Of a stretch of DNA of 53,088 nucleotides, positions 1 to 8,457 are shown piece by piece. The DNA is taken from contig JBGCFY010000021.1 in NCBI GenBank assembly GCA_045110315.1, positions 1 to 53,088 on the forward strand. The letters run 5' to 3'. The first letter of the stretch is position 1; each line of letters starts with the position of its first letter. The DNA is from CALFBG01 sp045110315 (GTDB lineage: Bacteria; Bacteroidota; Bacteroidia; Chitinophagales; Saprospiraceae). Made by a program: the position numbers and the translations under genes. The notes under the pieces are model-generated. The model had not been told where the DNA came from, searched no databases, and saw nothing but the letters and a program-made list of their open reading frames with translations.

Positions 1-1
1 C

Positions 2-2134
2 ATTACAAACGAAATAAATAATTGCTCCGCAATGGCTTCCGTAGTAGTAAGTATGAATACGACCTTACCTTTTGCGGATGCCGGAGGAGATTTGGAATTG
101 GATTGCTCCAATAATATGACCTTGACCTTAGATGGATCAAACTCTTCTACCGGACCAAATATAACCTACTCTTGGAGTAGCTGGAATGGGAATGTAACGG
201 GCGATGCAGGAACGCTTTTTCCAATTGTGGATGGTGTTGGGAATTACCAATTAGTCGTCACGGATACAACGAATGGTTGCATCGCAATTTCAAATATGGT
301 TGTATCACTCAATACTAACTATCCTACGGCACTTGCCGGAAACGATACGGTAATCACTTGTGCTGCGGCTACAATTAATTTAAATGGATTTACAAATTCA
401 GTGGGGAATAATTTTAGTTACGAATGGGAAACTTTAGATGGAAATTTGATTGCTGGAGCAACAACGATGACGCCTACCATCAACGCAGCGGGAACTTATA
501 TTTTTGAAGTCACCAACACGAATACTTTTTGTGCAACGACGGATACCGTTTTAGTTACGCTAGACGTAGCGACTCCAACTGCGGATGCGGGGACGGATGC
601 TATATTGAGTTGTAGTGCTAATAGTTTAAGTTTGGATGGTTCCGCATCTTCTACGGGATCCAATTTTAGTTATGCTTGGACGACGACGAATGGTAATTTC
701 CTTTCGGGAAATAATACGCTAACGCCTACTATCGACGCAGCGGGAACTTACGAATTAACCGTCACCAACTTACTCAATGCTTGCAGCAGTGTTGCTACGG
801 TAGAAGTTACCACAGTTTTTGATTTACCAACGGTAGAAATTGCAACTGCGGATTTGTTGAGCTGTGCGAATACAACAGTCGTATTAGATGCGACTGGAAG
901 TTCTACCGGCGCAGAATTCAATTACTTATGGACGACCACCGATGGGAATATTGCAGCGGGAGCTACGACACTAATGCCTACGGTTACTGCGATTGGAACC
1001 TATACCTTAGAAGTGACCAATACTACAAATGCTTGTAGCGAAATAGCAACGACGACCGTTATGATAGATGATCAAGCACCGGTAGCGGATGCTGGTTTTG
1101 ATGGAAGTCTAGCTTGCGCAAATACAACCAGCTTATTAGATGGAACCAATTCTTCGATGGGCACGGAGTTTAGTTATTTGTGGACGACAACGGATGGAAG
1201 TATTGTTAGTGGAGAAACGAGTTTGATGCCTACGGTAGATGAACTGGGAACTTACACACTAGTGGTAACGAGTGCACTGAATGGTTGTACCGCTTCGGAT
1301 GTAGTAGCGGTACTTTTGGATACAAGCTTAGAACCAGCTATGGTAGGTACGGATACGAGTATTTGTGTGGATAGCTTTTTGCTAATTGGAAATGCACCGC
1401 TGGGAACAACGGGATTTTGGACCAGTAGCACGGGAGCGATCATTGAGCAAGCGGATAGTAGTACTACCAAAGTTACGGGCTTAACGGACGGACTTAACGA
1501 ATTTAGCTATAGTTTATCAACGGTAGATTGTGCAGATTATAGTAGTGCGACGATTCAAGTAACGATTGCACCACCACCAACGGCAAGTGATGACGTTTTT
1601 GAACTTTTTTCGGCGGGTGGAATACAGACGATTGATCTAATTGCTAATGATGGCTTATTGTCGAATGATTGGGAGCTGAATTTATTCAACGTACCCAGTA
1701 ATTTGACTTTAGAGAATCTTCAAAATGGAAGTGTACAACTAGTGCCACAACAAAGTGGTCGATTTAATTTTCAATATCAACTTTGCAATACGGCTTGTAC
1801 TAATCTTTGTGATACAGCTTTAGTGATTTTAGAATTATCTAACGTGGACACCAGCGTTACGATTCCTAGTGGAATTACGCCAAATGATGATGGCTTGAAT
1901 GACTTGTTTATCGTGAAGCAAATTGAAGAAACACCGTTTGCGTTTCCCAATAATGAATTAATCATTTTTAATCGATGGGGAACGGTTGTTTATCAAGCCA
2001 AGCCTTATGAAAATAATTGGGGCGGGAAAGATAATAATGGCAAAGCATTACCTGCAGGTACGTACTATTATGTCTTGCGCTTAGATTTTGCGCAAGGATT
2101 AGTTTATAAAGGAGACCTGAGTATTTTGCGTTAA
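2..2134 (+). CDS. T9SS type B repeat protein, 5' end cut by window
   Basis: Secreted or cell-surface repeat protein, probably an adhesin. The frame is open to the first base: the codons before the ATG at 32 encode ITNEINNCSA, which matches the end of the internal repeat, so that ATG is not the start and the gene begins outside the window. What is visible is five units of about 85 aa, each opening with a P-x-A-D-A-G-like turn and a conserved Cys and closing with V-T-N-x-x-N-x-C, resembling Ig/PKD-like beta sandwiches. Then comes an Ig-like linker with Cys pairs and a gliding-motility/type B T9SS C-terminal domain (S-G-I-T-P-N-D-D-G, F-N-R-W-G, G-T-Y-Y-Y; about the last 85 aa). The last 300 or so residues are homologous to the C-terminus of the protein at 9729-14951. 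The stop is 13 bp from a convergent glycosyltransferase gene. Ligand unknown. Confidence 0.88.
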   Translation: MTNEINNCSAMASVVVSMNTTLPFADAGGDLELDCSNNMTLTLDGSNSSTGPNITYSWSSWNGNVTGDAGTLFPIVDGVGNYQLVVTDTTNGCIAISNMVVSLNTNYPTALAGNDTVITCAAATINLNGFTNSVGNNFSYEWETLDGNLIAGATTMTPTINAAGTYIFEVTNTNTFCATTDTVLVTLDVATPTADAGTDAILSCSANSLSLDGSASSTGSNFSYAWTTTNGNFLSGNNTLTPTIDAAGTYELTVTNLLNACSSVATVEVTTVFDLPTVEIATADLLSCANTTVVLDATGSSTGAEFNYLWTTTDGNIAAGATTLMPTVTAIGTYTLEVTNTTNACSEIATTTVMIDDQAPVADAGFDGSLACANTTSLLDGTNSSMGTEFSYLWTTTDGSIVSGETSLMPTVDELGTYTLVVTSALNGCTASDVVAVLLDTSLEPAMVGTDTSICVDSFLLIGNAPLGTTGFWTSSTGAIIEQADSSTTKVTGLTDGLNEFSYSLSTVDCADYSSATIQVTIAPPPTASDDVFELFSAGGIQTIDLIANDGLLSNDWELNLFNVPSNLTLENLQNGSVQLVPQQSGRFNFQYQLCNTACTNLCDTALVILELSNVDTSVTIPSGITPNDDGLNDLFIVKQIEETPFAFPNNELIIFNRWGTVVYQAKPYENNWGGKDNNGKALPAGTYYYVLRLDFAQGLVYKGDLSILR

Positions 2135-2147
2135 GGGACTGATATTT

Positions 2148-3545
2148 TTAGACCATATCTTTTGCTACCGCTTCTTCGCGTAAAATAAGTTGCGCCAATT
2201 TGAGATCGAATCCAGAGAAAATACCGATAGCTGTTTTTTGATCAATAGAAATATGGCCAACTTTACCGGAGAGTAACTTTCCTTCTTTTTGAAAAGCAGC
2301 GACTCTACTCAAAATAATACCACCAACGCCTCGAAATAATGCCTCTCTTTCTAACCGCGTAAATTTTTCTTGTCCCAGAATTGGCACCATTCCACCACCG
2401 TGATGTTGATAAAGCGTTGAATGTTCCTCGCGCACGCTGATCAAGGCATCCGAATTGAAAATTACCAAAGTATTGACAGCATCATCAATTACTTCACTGT
2501 GTACAAAAGGATACTCTATTGGTAGCAACATGGTCGCGGCTACCTGTAAAGGAATGATGCTAGCGTCGGCAAGAATATGCTGAATTGTTCCCGCGAGAGA
2601 AACATTATATCGAGAAAGTTCTTCTGGACGATGAATAAAAATGACGCGATCATTTTCTGGATATTGCGTTCGAATGTAATGTTCAATGTCTGGCTCAGAA
2701 GAAGTAATCACTACTTTTTTGATGACCTTGGAGGCAAGTGCTTCCTGGATTTTTAGATCGAGTAGGGGCGTATCTGCCAAGGTTACAAAAGGAAGTTCAA
2801 CGTTACCCAATCTCGTTTTTCGTACGGGAATAATTCCAATCGTGGTTGGTAAGGACAATTCGTTATTTACGATGTAAGTATCATTAATATTTCTGCGTGT
2901 ACCTAGAATTCGATTTTCGTTGGACGTTAAATTTTCACCGTGTTGGCGATAGTAAAATAAGGGTTCTTTTACATTACTAACTTTAAAGCGGTTACTAAAC
3001 TTAATCCATAATTCATAACCATCTTGACAAGAGAAACTCTCGTTGTATCCACCAACGGCGTTTAGATATTCCGTTCGAATCATCGTACAAGCACCATGTG
3101 CCGGCTGATCGAGTAGGGTTACTTCGTCGTTGAAATTATGTCGTTTGACTTCTGCGATGATATTCCGTTCTGGGTCAACCAAAAAATAATCAGGGAAGAC
3201 CATTCCCAGTTGATCATCTTGCTCTAGTAGGTTGGACATACTTTCTAACGCGTGCGATTGTAGGTAATCATCCGCATCCAATCGCATGATGTATTTGCCC
3301 GTAGACAAACGTAAAGCGATATTATTGGTAATATTCAGTCCCTTATTCTTCTGATATATGATGGTGATTTGCGGATGATCCGCATAAGACTCAATGATAG
3401 ATTTAGAATCATCCGTAGAACCATCATCAATGATAAATAACTCAAAGCGTTGGATGCTTTGTTCGAGCACGCTCTCAATAGCTTGCTTGATGTATTTGCC
3501 GTAATTATAATTGGTGATGTATACGGTGATTAAAGGGATGTCCAT
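2148..3545 (-). CDS. GT2 glycosyltransferase fused to NeuA-like cytidylyltransferase domain
   Basis: Residues 1 to about 230 form a family 2 GT-A glycosyltransferase: N-terminal ITVYITNYNYG, I-D-D-G-S at 39-43, the D-A-D-D nucleotide-sugar/metal motif at 90-93 and Q-D-G-Y-E near 174. Residues about 236-465 resemble the acylneuraminate (CMP-sugar) cytidylyltransferase family: G-I-I-P-V-R at the start, K-V-V-I-T-S-S-E, R-P-E-E-L, and a C-terminal I-S-I-D-x-K...G-F-D-L-K-L-A. The signature that binds CTP (normally R-x-G-S-K-x-x-x-x-K-N) reads R-K-T-R-L-G-N-V-E here, so activity of the second domain is doubtful. Probable cytoplasmic enzyme of surface glycan assembly. The neighbouring NeuB-like and SpsF-like genes fit a nonulosonic-acid pathway. 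ATG start, no clear Shine-Dalgarno. The last gene in a run of minus-strand genes. Confidence 0.8.
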   Translation of the reverse strand: MDIPLITVYITNYNYGKYIKQAIESVLEQSIQRFELFIIDDGSTDDSKSIIESYADHPQITIIYQKNKGLNITNNIALRLSTGKYIMRLDADDYLQSHALESMSNLLEQDDQLGMVFPDYFLVDPERNIIAEVKRHNFNDEVTLLDQPAHGACTMIRTEYLNAVGGYNESFSCQDGYELWIKFSNRFKVSNVKEPLFYYRQHGENLTSNENRILGTRRNINDTYIVNNELSLPTTIGIIPVRKTRLGNVELPFVTLADTPLLDLKIQEALASKVIKKVVITSSEPDIEHYIRTQYPENDRVIFIHRPEELSRYNVSLAGTIQHILADASIIPLQVAATMLLPIEYPFVHSEVIDDAVNTLVIFNSDALISVREEHSTLYQHHGGGMVPILGQEKFTRLEREALFRGVGGIILSRVAAFQKEGKLLSGKVGHISIDQKTAIGIFSGFDLKLAQLILREEAVAKDMV

Positions 3546-3868
3546 AAGAAATGGTTAAATGAGTTAATGATCTAAATTTTATTAGCAGACGATAGTTCCT
3601 AATAAAGCTTTACAACTATTGATACGTAAAACTAAATAAACTTGTTGGCTAAATAGCTATAAAAATGCAAGAATGGTCTGATTAGAAGAGATTATGGAAA
3701 GGAATAGGTAAATTTTTTTATGAAATATCAGCTTTTGAACAAAAAGTTAAGTGAGGAGGATTTTGAAATAGTTGTATAACTACAATTTCTGTAGTTATAC
3801 AACTTGACGAGCGCGTACCTAAACTTTTAGGCTGGTAGGCTGGTATGAACTTAGGTCCGCTTTCGCTC
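3546..3868. other. intergenic region, 323 bp
   Basis: No open frame with coding character was found. The region holds a perfect 15-bp inverted repeat (3770-3804) and a short tandem duplication of TAGGCTGG (about 3829-3844). It separates the methyltransferase gene from the downstream glycosyltransferase gene, so the latter may have its own promoter, but no TAnnTTTG element was seen on the minus strand. Confidence 0.6.
3770..3804. repeat. perfect 15-bp inverted repeat with 5-nt loop
   Basis: AGTTGTATAACTACA (3770-3784) and its exact reverse complement (3790-3804) flank ATTTC. This is a very stable cruciform or hairpin. It lies 65 bp past the stop of the minus-strand methyltransferase. No U-run follows on either strand, so it is a poor intrinsic terminator. 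It may instead be an RNA-stabilising hairpin or a protein-binding site. Confidence 0.7.
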
Positions 3869-4708
3869 TTATTTTGCTACTTTTAGAAATCCGTAGATGG
3901 TGTGTTTACCACTTGGATCGTGCAAAGTATTCAAATGTAAAACTTCAAAATTTGCTTGTTCTGCCAAAACTTTGTAAGCCGCATGGTTAAAAGTAGTATA
4001 ATGCTCTAAGAAAAACTCGCTCCGTTCTACCATTTCTCCAGCTTCGGCGATTTCGGAACCGTAGGGAAGCTCCACGTAAACCAGGCCATCATCTGCTAAG
4101 AAGGCTTTAGTTTGTTCTAAAATAAGCGATGGGTTTTTTACGTGTTCTAGCACTTTGTTAAAACTAATTAACTGAAATTTTAGATTTGTTGTATAGTCTT
4201 CCAATACTCCTGCAAAGCCACTATCTACGCCAACATTATCAACGGCATGTTGAATGGAAATAGGATCAGGATCTATACAGTGACTACGGTAACCAAATTT
4301 TTTCATTTCGTGTAAAAACACACACGTTCCACAACCTACATCAAGCGCGTTACTTTGGGTTGGATCAAAGTCTTGGCTAACCATAAAGTTATTAACACGT
4401 TCAGCACGATGTTTATTATCCGAGTTTGCCATCGGTAAATTGATGATTTTATCAAAGCGGCGTTGTAAGCTACCCATTTTAATAGAGGAGTTGTAATGAC
4501 CTTCATAAAAATCATCAGGGATCAATCCATCATGGCGATTAAAGTAAACTTGGCAGTTTTCACACTGACAAATTTCGCGATAATAAATCTCAGGATCAAT
4601 ACCGTAGTCGGTTTCCTTTGCGGGTTTTTGATCTACGGTTACCAATAATTTATAATCTTTTTGACCACAAAGATGGCAACCTTCGGCTGTCGTAATTTTT
4701 TGAGACAT
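3869..4708 (-). CDS. zinc-ribbon class I SAM-dependent methyltransferase
   Basis: Predicted methyltransferase, 279 aa from the chosen ATG at 4708. A longer reading begins at a GTG (4735), nine codons upstream, and is less likely. N-terminal cysteines (C-x-L-C-G and C-x-C-x-x-C, with H) suggest a small zinc-binding domain, as in sugar C-methyltransferases that act on nucleotide sugars. This is followed by a Rossmann SAM-binding loop (L-D-V-G-C-G-T-C) and a Methyltransf_23-type core with F-N-K-V-L-E-H-V-K-N-P and Y-V-E-L-P-Y-G. The substrate is not readable from sequence. The position between glycan genes suggests a sugar or glycan substrate (inference). The gap to the upstream YWTD gene is about 85 bp, so co-transcription is possible. 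Confidence 0.82.
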   Translation of the reverse strand: MSQKITTAEGCHLCGQKDYKLLVTVDQKPAKETDYGIDPEIYYREICQCENCQVYFNRHDGLIPDDFYEGHYNSSIKMGSLQRRFDKIINLPMANSDNKHRAERVNNFMVSQDFDPTQSNALDVGCGTCVFLHEMKKFGYRSHCIDPDPISIQHAVDNVGVDSGFAGVLEDYTTNLKFQLISFNKVLEHVKNPSLILEQTKAFLADDGLVYVELPYGSEIAEAGEMVERSEFFLEHYTTFNHAAYKVLAEQANFEVLHLNTLHDPSGKHTIYGFLKVAK

Positions 4709-4792
4709 TGGTTCTGAGCATAAAGTTGAATACACAGTGTAGAAACGAAGCGTTATTTCATTGCACGGTGTATTGAATGAATAAAATGCTAA

Positions 4793-5947
4793 TTAAGGTC
4801 GCTTATTATTTTCGGCTGATACCTTAATTAACGTTTGAGTCTTGCTAGTCTTATCTTGATATCGAACAGTTAAATAATAACTACCTGCGGGAAAACCAGA
4901 AAGGTCAATTTGTTCAATATTACCTTTTAAGTTATTCCGTGTTTTCACTAATTTACCTGTTTGATTGAAAACTTCTATTTGGATTACTTGAGCGAGAACT
5001 GCTGCGTCCAATTCAAGATTGAAAATATTAGGACTTGGATTTGGAAAAACTTTCACCGTAGTTGGTGATGTTTGGAGTTCTTGCGTACGAGTAGTCGGTG
5101 CATTGTAAAAGGCAATTCCCGTTGGACTTGGTTGAAAAGTGGTACTTGTTAATTCCAGTTGTATGTCCAGACCACCTAAATCACAAGAATAGATTTTTCC
5201 ATTAGTGATATCTGAAAAGAATAGTCGATTACGAGCATCATTAAATTCTATTCTGTAAGGGCTGCCAGAAGGAAATTGACCATTTAAAAGGATAACATTA
5301 CTACCATCTAAACTAGCTCGAGATAATCTACCATTGAAAGTATCTCCCCAATAAAATACTCCTTTTTCAACGTCTAAAAGGATAAAAGAAAGATTTGAGA
5401 TTCCAGTATTTACTAAGGTTTCCGCATTCGTCCCATTCAAATCAGCGCGCATTACTTTATCAGCTGCTCGATCAGTCCAATACATTTTACCCGCCGTTAG
5501 ATCAAGCTGAATATCGTGCGGTTCTTGTATGATGCCGCCCGTAATTAAATCTTCTACATTTGTACCATCTAAGTTAGCTCGTTGGATTTTATTTGTTCCA
5601 AGATCTACCCAGTACATTTTTTGATTAACTTTATCTAAAGTAATTCCTCTTGGTTCTAGCAAATCACTATCGACCAGCACTGTTCTTACTTCGTTGACTA
5701 AGTCATAGCTTTCGATGGTGTTGGTGCCACGATCAGTCCAATAGAGCGTAGAACTTTCTTTGTCAATAATTAAGCTTCCTGGATTAGTGATATCCTCAGA
5801 AAGGAGGAGTTGAGAATCTTCCCCAGCGTTAAACTTATATTTAAAGATTTGTCCACTGTGGTAATCAGCCCAAAACATGAAATCTTGTGCTTGGGTTTGT
5901 AAAGTAAAACTTAAAAGGAAGCAAAGTAAAACGTAAATTTTTTTCAT
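4793..5947 (-). CDS. secreted YWTD (LDL-receptor class B) beta-propeller protein, T9SS type A
   Basis: 384 aa. A cleavable signal peptide (hydrophobic residues 3-20, cut after A-Q-A) is followed by a six-bladed-propeller-like region of YWTD repeats: L-Y-W-T-D-R-G, M-Y-W-V-D-L-G, M-Y-W-T-D-R-A and F-Y-W-G-D, each followed by L-D-G-T-N-type turns (residues about 25-270). The last 85 or so aa are a T9SS type A sorting domain (V-F-P-N-P-S, F-N-Q-T-G-K-L-V, G-S-Y-Y-L-T-V). It should be exported by T9SS and either released or anchored at the surface. Such propellers usually bind proteins or glycans, and no catalytic motif is visible. It sits inside the glycan gene run but appears to have its own promoter (6051-6081), so it may be an independent unit. 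Confidence 0.88.
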   Translation of the reverse strand: MKKIYVLLCFLLSFTLQTQAQDFMFWADYHSGQIFKYKFNAGEDSQLLLSEDITNPGSLIIDKESSTLYWTDRGTNTIESYDLVNEVRTVLVDSDLLEPRGITLDKVNQKMYWVDLGTNKIQRANLDGTNVEDLITGGIIQEPHDIQLDLTAGKMYWTDRAADKVMRADLNGTNAETLVNTGISNLSFILLDVEKGVFYWGDTFNGRLSRASLDGSNVILLNGQFPSGSPYRIEFNDARNRLFFSDITNGKIYSCDLGGLDIQLELTSTTFQPSPTGIAFYNAPTTRTQELQTSPTTVKVFPNPSPNIFNLELDAAVLAQVIQIEVFNQTGKLVKTRNNLKGNIEQIDLSGFPAGSYYLTVRYQDKTSKTQTLIKVSAENNKRP

Positions 5948-6050
5948 AGCAACAATTTTTTAAAACGTTAAGAATAAAGCTAGCGAAGGATCACTTTTAT
6001 GAATGAAAAACTAAGTTCGATAGCTATAAGTCTGCTTTATATTCAAGCCG

Positions 6051-6081
6051 CAAAGTTAAGCTATTTACGCGAAATATTCAA
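6051..6081 (-). promoter_or_regulatory. Bacteroidota-type promoter for the YWTD protein
   Basis: On the minus strand TTG (6079-6081), 20 bp, then TAACTTTG (6051-6058) matches the TTG/TAnnTTTG pattern of Bacteroidota sigma-70 promoters. It overlaps the 3' end of the NeuB-like gene and gives a leader of about 100 nt to the ATG at 5947. Confidence 0.6.
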
Positions 6082-7081
6082 GCGATAATCTTTGAAACGC
6101 TTTTAAGTCTTGCAAGCATTTCTTACCAATTAATTGCTCCGTATCTCTTGCGTCAATACCGTGCATTGGTCGTAGGCAAACTAAGTGTTCTTCTTTGATA
6201 ATTGTTCCTGCTTTTAAATCAATGGCAGGATAAACCGCTCTTCGAAACGTCACAGGATGTTCTCCTTCAATGGGCAAGGCTTGCTTTTCGGAAGAACCTT
6301 GTAAAGCCTGAATATCTTTAATTGCTCCTATAAGCGCTAAGGTTTCTGCTTTGGTAAGCGACACTTGGTGGTCTCTAAAGCTTTTTCCTTCCCGCGAATC
6401 CGTAAAGTGAAACTCTAAAATTTGTGCGCCCATTGCCACTGCAATTTCTAAGGCTTTAGCACCGACGGTGTGGTCGGAATATCCAACGGGTAAGCCCGTT
6501 TCTGCTTTGAAGCGATGCATTACATTGAGATTCGCATCTGCAAAAGGAATGGGATACATCGACGTGCATTGTAAAACGGATAAGTAATTTGGATCTTTAT
6601 AAATAGGATCGCAGCTTTGCAAAAACTCAATCGTACCGAGCACGTCTGCGAGGCTAGCAAGCCCAGAGGAAAGAATGATTGGTTTTTGTAGTTTCGCAAT
6701 TTCTTTCAATACTGGATATGCCGTTAAATCACCAGAACCAATTTTATAAACGGGAAGGTAAGGATCAATCCAAGGTAAGTAATCGGGGTTCCAGACGGAA
6801 GCCATAAACTTTTTGCCCGCCGCTTCGCACATTTCTGCTAATTGAATATATTGCTCGCGCGACAATTCAAATTTTTTGAAATGCTTATTCCGAATTGGAT
6901 TTTCTACGGGACTGACCAAGCTATTGCCAGAGTACAATTGAAACTTAATATAATCAACGTCAGCGTCAATGGCCAATTGTGTCAATGCTAAGGCGTAGTC
7001 AAAATCACCTTCGTGATTACCGCCTATTTCGGCGATGAGTAATGGACCATGTTTGCCTGTCCAGGGAGAATTTGGGTTCAT
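6065..7081 (-). CDS. NeuB/SpsE-family nonulosonate synthase
   Basis: 338 aa, normal length for N-acetylneuraminate/legionaminate/pseudaminate synthases, which condense phosphoenolpyruvate with an amino-hexose in the cytoplasm. A TIM barrel begins with I-A-E-I-G-G-N-H-E-G-D. K-I-G-S-G-D-L, S-S-G-L-A, L-Q-C-T-S-x-Y-P and G-Y-S-D-H-T (a metal-binding His) are present. The second metal motif reads L-E-F-H-F-T-D, followed by D-H-x-x-S-L. The His is kept, but the usual Lys/Arg before it is Phe. The C-terminal 60 aa form a SAF (antifreeze-like) domain. The start overlaps the stop of the SpsF-like gene by ATGA, so translation is probably coupled. Which nonulosonic acid is made cannot be decided, because NeuC-like or dehydratase genes are not in the window. 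Confidence 0.85.
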   Translation of the reverse strand: MNPNSPWTGKHGPLLIAEIGGNHEGDFDYALALTQLAIDADVDYIKFQLYSGNSLVSPVENPIRNKHFKKFELSREQYIQLAEMCEAAGKKFMASVWNPDYLPWIDPYLPVYKIGSGDLTAYPVLKEIAKLQKPIILSSGLASLADVLGTIEFLQSCDPIYKDPNYLSVLQCTSMYPIPFADANLNVMHRFKAETGLPVGYSDHTVGAKALEIAVAMGAQILEFHFTDSREGKSFRDHQVSLTKAETLALIGAIKDIQALQGSSEKQALPIEGEHPVTFRRAVYPAIDLKAGTIIKEEHLVCLRPMHGIDARDTEQLIGKKCLQDLKAFQRLSLEYFA

Positions 7082-7764
7082 AATTTTTCTGAAATTTCTA
7101 TCAATTCTTTTAAGTTATATTGATAAGCCTTAGCTTTTAATTGTGCCATCACTTTAGTCGCAAATTCGAAATCTTTCTTCTCGTCAACGGCAAAACGCAA
7201 TCCATTCGCTTCGGGACAATCGGTATTAAAAACGTGGCATTGCTTACCATATTGCGCATGGTGATAAAGGTATAAAGTAACGTGTTCTTGGTAGTCTTTA
7301 TCGGTTAATGTTGCGACTAATTTTTTATAAAAATCTACTCGGACAAATTCAATACTCATCCCATAAGGGTAAGTTCGGTTTTTTACATTAGAAATAAAAT
7401 CAAAATCTCCTTTTTGACAAATGCCAATCATTTTTGTCAGCGTATCTAAATCAATGAAGATATTGTCACCGTTAATTCTCACGGCATAATCAAATCCAAA
7501 TGCTTGGCTCGCTTCTAAAAACCGCAAGGCAACATTATTTAAATCACCCCGATAATATTGTAGTTTGTGGTGCTGACAATAAGCTTCAATGGGATCATCA
7601 GAGGCTTCGTCGGAAGTGGCAATGACAATATCCGTAGTGGGAATAACTTGGGCAAGGCGGTTGTGAATGTGTTGCAAAATGGTCGTACCTTCAATTTGCT
7701 TCAAAATTTTTCCAGGGAGTCGAGTAGAACTCAACCGGCAAAGAATGATAATTCCACTTCTCAT
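7078..7764 (-). CDS. SpsF-like cytidylyltransferase
   Basis: 228 aa. The N-terminus carries the nucleotidyltransferase signature I-L-C-R-L-S-S-T-R-L-P-G-K, followed by I-V-I-A-T-S-D, Y-R-G-D and the metal-binding I-N-G-D-N-I-F-I-D. This is the SpsF/CMP-NeuA-like family that activates nonulosonic or related sugars with CTP. It overlaps both neighbours by 4 bp (ATGA), which indicates one translationally coupled operon with the acyltransferase and the NeuB-like synthase. Unlike the fused domain at 2148-3545, the CTP-binding loop looks intact, so this is the more credible activating enzyme of the locus. Substrate inferred from context only. Confidence 0.82.
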   Translation of the reverse strand: MRSGIIILCRLSSTRLPGKILKQIEGTTILQHIHNRLAQVIPTTDIVIATSDEASDDPIEAYCQHHKLQYYRGDLNNVALRFLEASQAFGFDYAVRINGDNIFIDLDTLTKMIGICQKGDFDFISNVKNRTYPYGMSIEFVRVDFYKKLVATLTDKDYQEHVTLYLYHHAQYGKQCHVFNTDCPEANGLRFAVDEKKDFEFATKVMAQLKAKAYQYNLKELIEISEKL

Positions 7765-8312
7765 GTGCGTTCACTGATTTTTTTTGCGGGAACTCCGCAA
7801 ACAATACTATAAGCTGCCACGTTGTCCTTGACGAGTGCGCCCGCCGCCACCACCGCACCATCTCCAATCGTCACGCCTTTCAAAATTTTGGCACCCGTTC
7901 CTATCCAAACATCATTACCAACTTTAATTGGAGCGGTAATATTGCCTTGTTGATTCATCAATTGATCCCGCTTAATACTATGGTCACTATCTACGAAATA
8001 CACAAAAGGAGCAATCATACAATTATCGCCAACAGTAATTTTTGCGGAAGCAAAGAAAAAAGTATGGTAACCAATCGTCGTATTTTTTCCAATGGAGATA
8101 TGTGCCGTTGCGTTGCAAGCACAAAGTTTAGCTCCCGATTTGAGTACGACGTGATCTGCGATCGAAATATTTTTAGGGAATCGCATTAATTGTACGTCTC
8201 GTTCAAAAAAAACGCCCTCGCCACAATGCCCAATACGTCGCTTATTACGCCAGTATCGCCAGTGATTCCCTAGTGACCATTTGAGGTGTTTCCTTAACTG
8301 ATTTTTAGACAT
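7761..8312 (-). CDS. left-handed beta-helix (hexapeptide) acyltransferase
   Basis: 183 aa from the ATG at 8312. A 12-codon longer start at 8348 adds a hydrophobic tail and is less likely. The core has hexapeptide repeats of the L-beta-H fold (I-S-I-A-D-H-V-V-L-K-S-G, I-S-I-G-K-N-T-T-I-G, I-K-V-G-N-D-V-W-I-G-T-G, V-T-I-G-D-G-A-V-V-A-A-G-A-L-V) and the typical ending G-V-P-A-K-K-I. D-S-D-H-S carries the likely catalytic His. This is the maltose/galactoside O-acetyltransferase (WbbJ-like) family, which uses acetyl-CoA on sugars. First gene of the coupled trio, so O- or N-acetylation of the nonulosonic sugar or of the finished glycan is plausible. Confidence 0.85.
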   Translation of the reverse strand: MSKNQLRKHLKWSLGNHWRYWRNKRRIGHCGEGVFFERDVQLMRFPKNISIADHVVLKSGAKLCACNATAHISIGKNTTIGYHTFFFASAKITVGDNCMIAPFVYFVDSDHSIKRDQLMNQQGNITAPIKVGNDVWIGTGAKILKGVTIGDGAVVAAGALVKDNVAAYSIVCGVPAKKISERT

Positions 8313-8413
8313 ATGGTAATTTGATCTAAGAAGTAATACTAGAGACAACTTATTGAAGTTATTTTAAAACAAATAACTAGACTCGATAAGAAGCTAATAT
8401 TAGGATTATCTTT

Positions 8414-8421
8414 TATATTTG
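8414..8421 (+). promoter_or_regulatory. TAnnTTTG -7 element
   Basis: TATATTTG fits the Bacteroidota -7 consensus, but no TTG lies at the right distance upstream. It overlaps a TTG codon at 8419 and supports the later ATG (8458) as start of the next gene. Confidence 0.4.
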
Positions 8422-8457
8422 CAAAAATCGTACAAAAATATCACATTTCCCGCTTTT

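Noticed and set aside
32..34. ATG at 32 as start of the first gene
   Set aside because: The frame is open upstream to base 2 and encodes the repeat ending, so the gene starts outside the window.
8419..8421. TTG start for the GT-B-like gene
   Set aside because: It lies within a TATATTTG promoter-like box; the ATG at 8458 is preferred.
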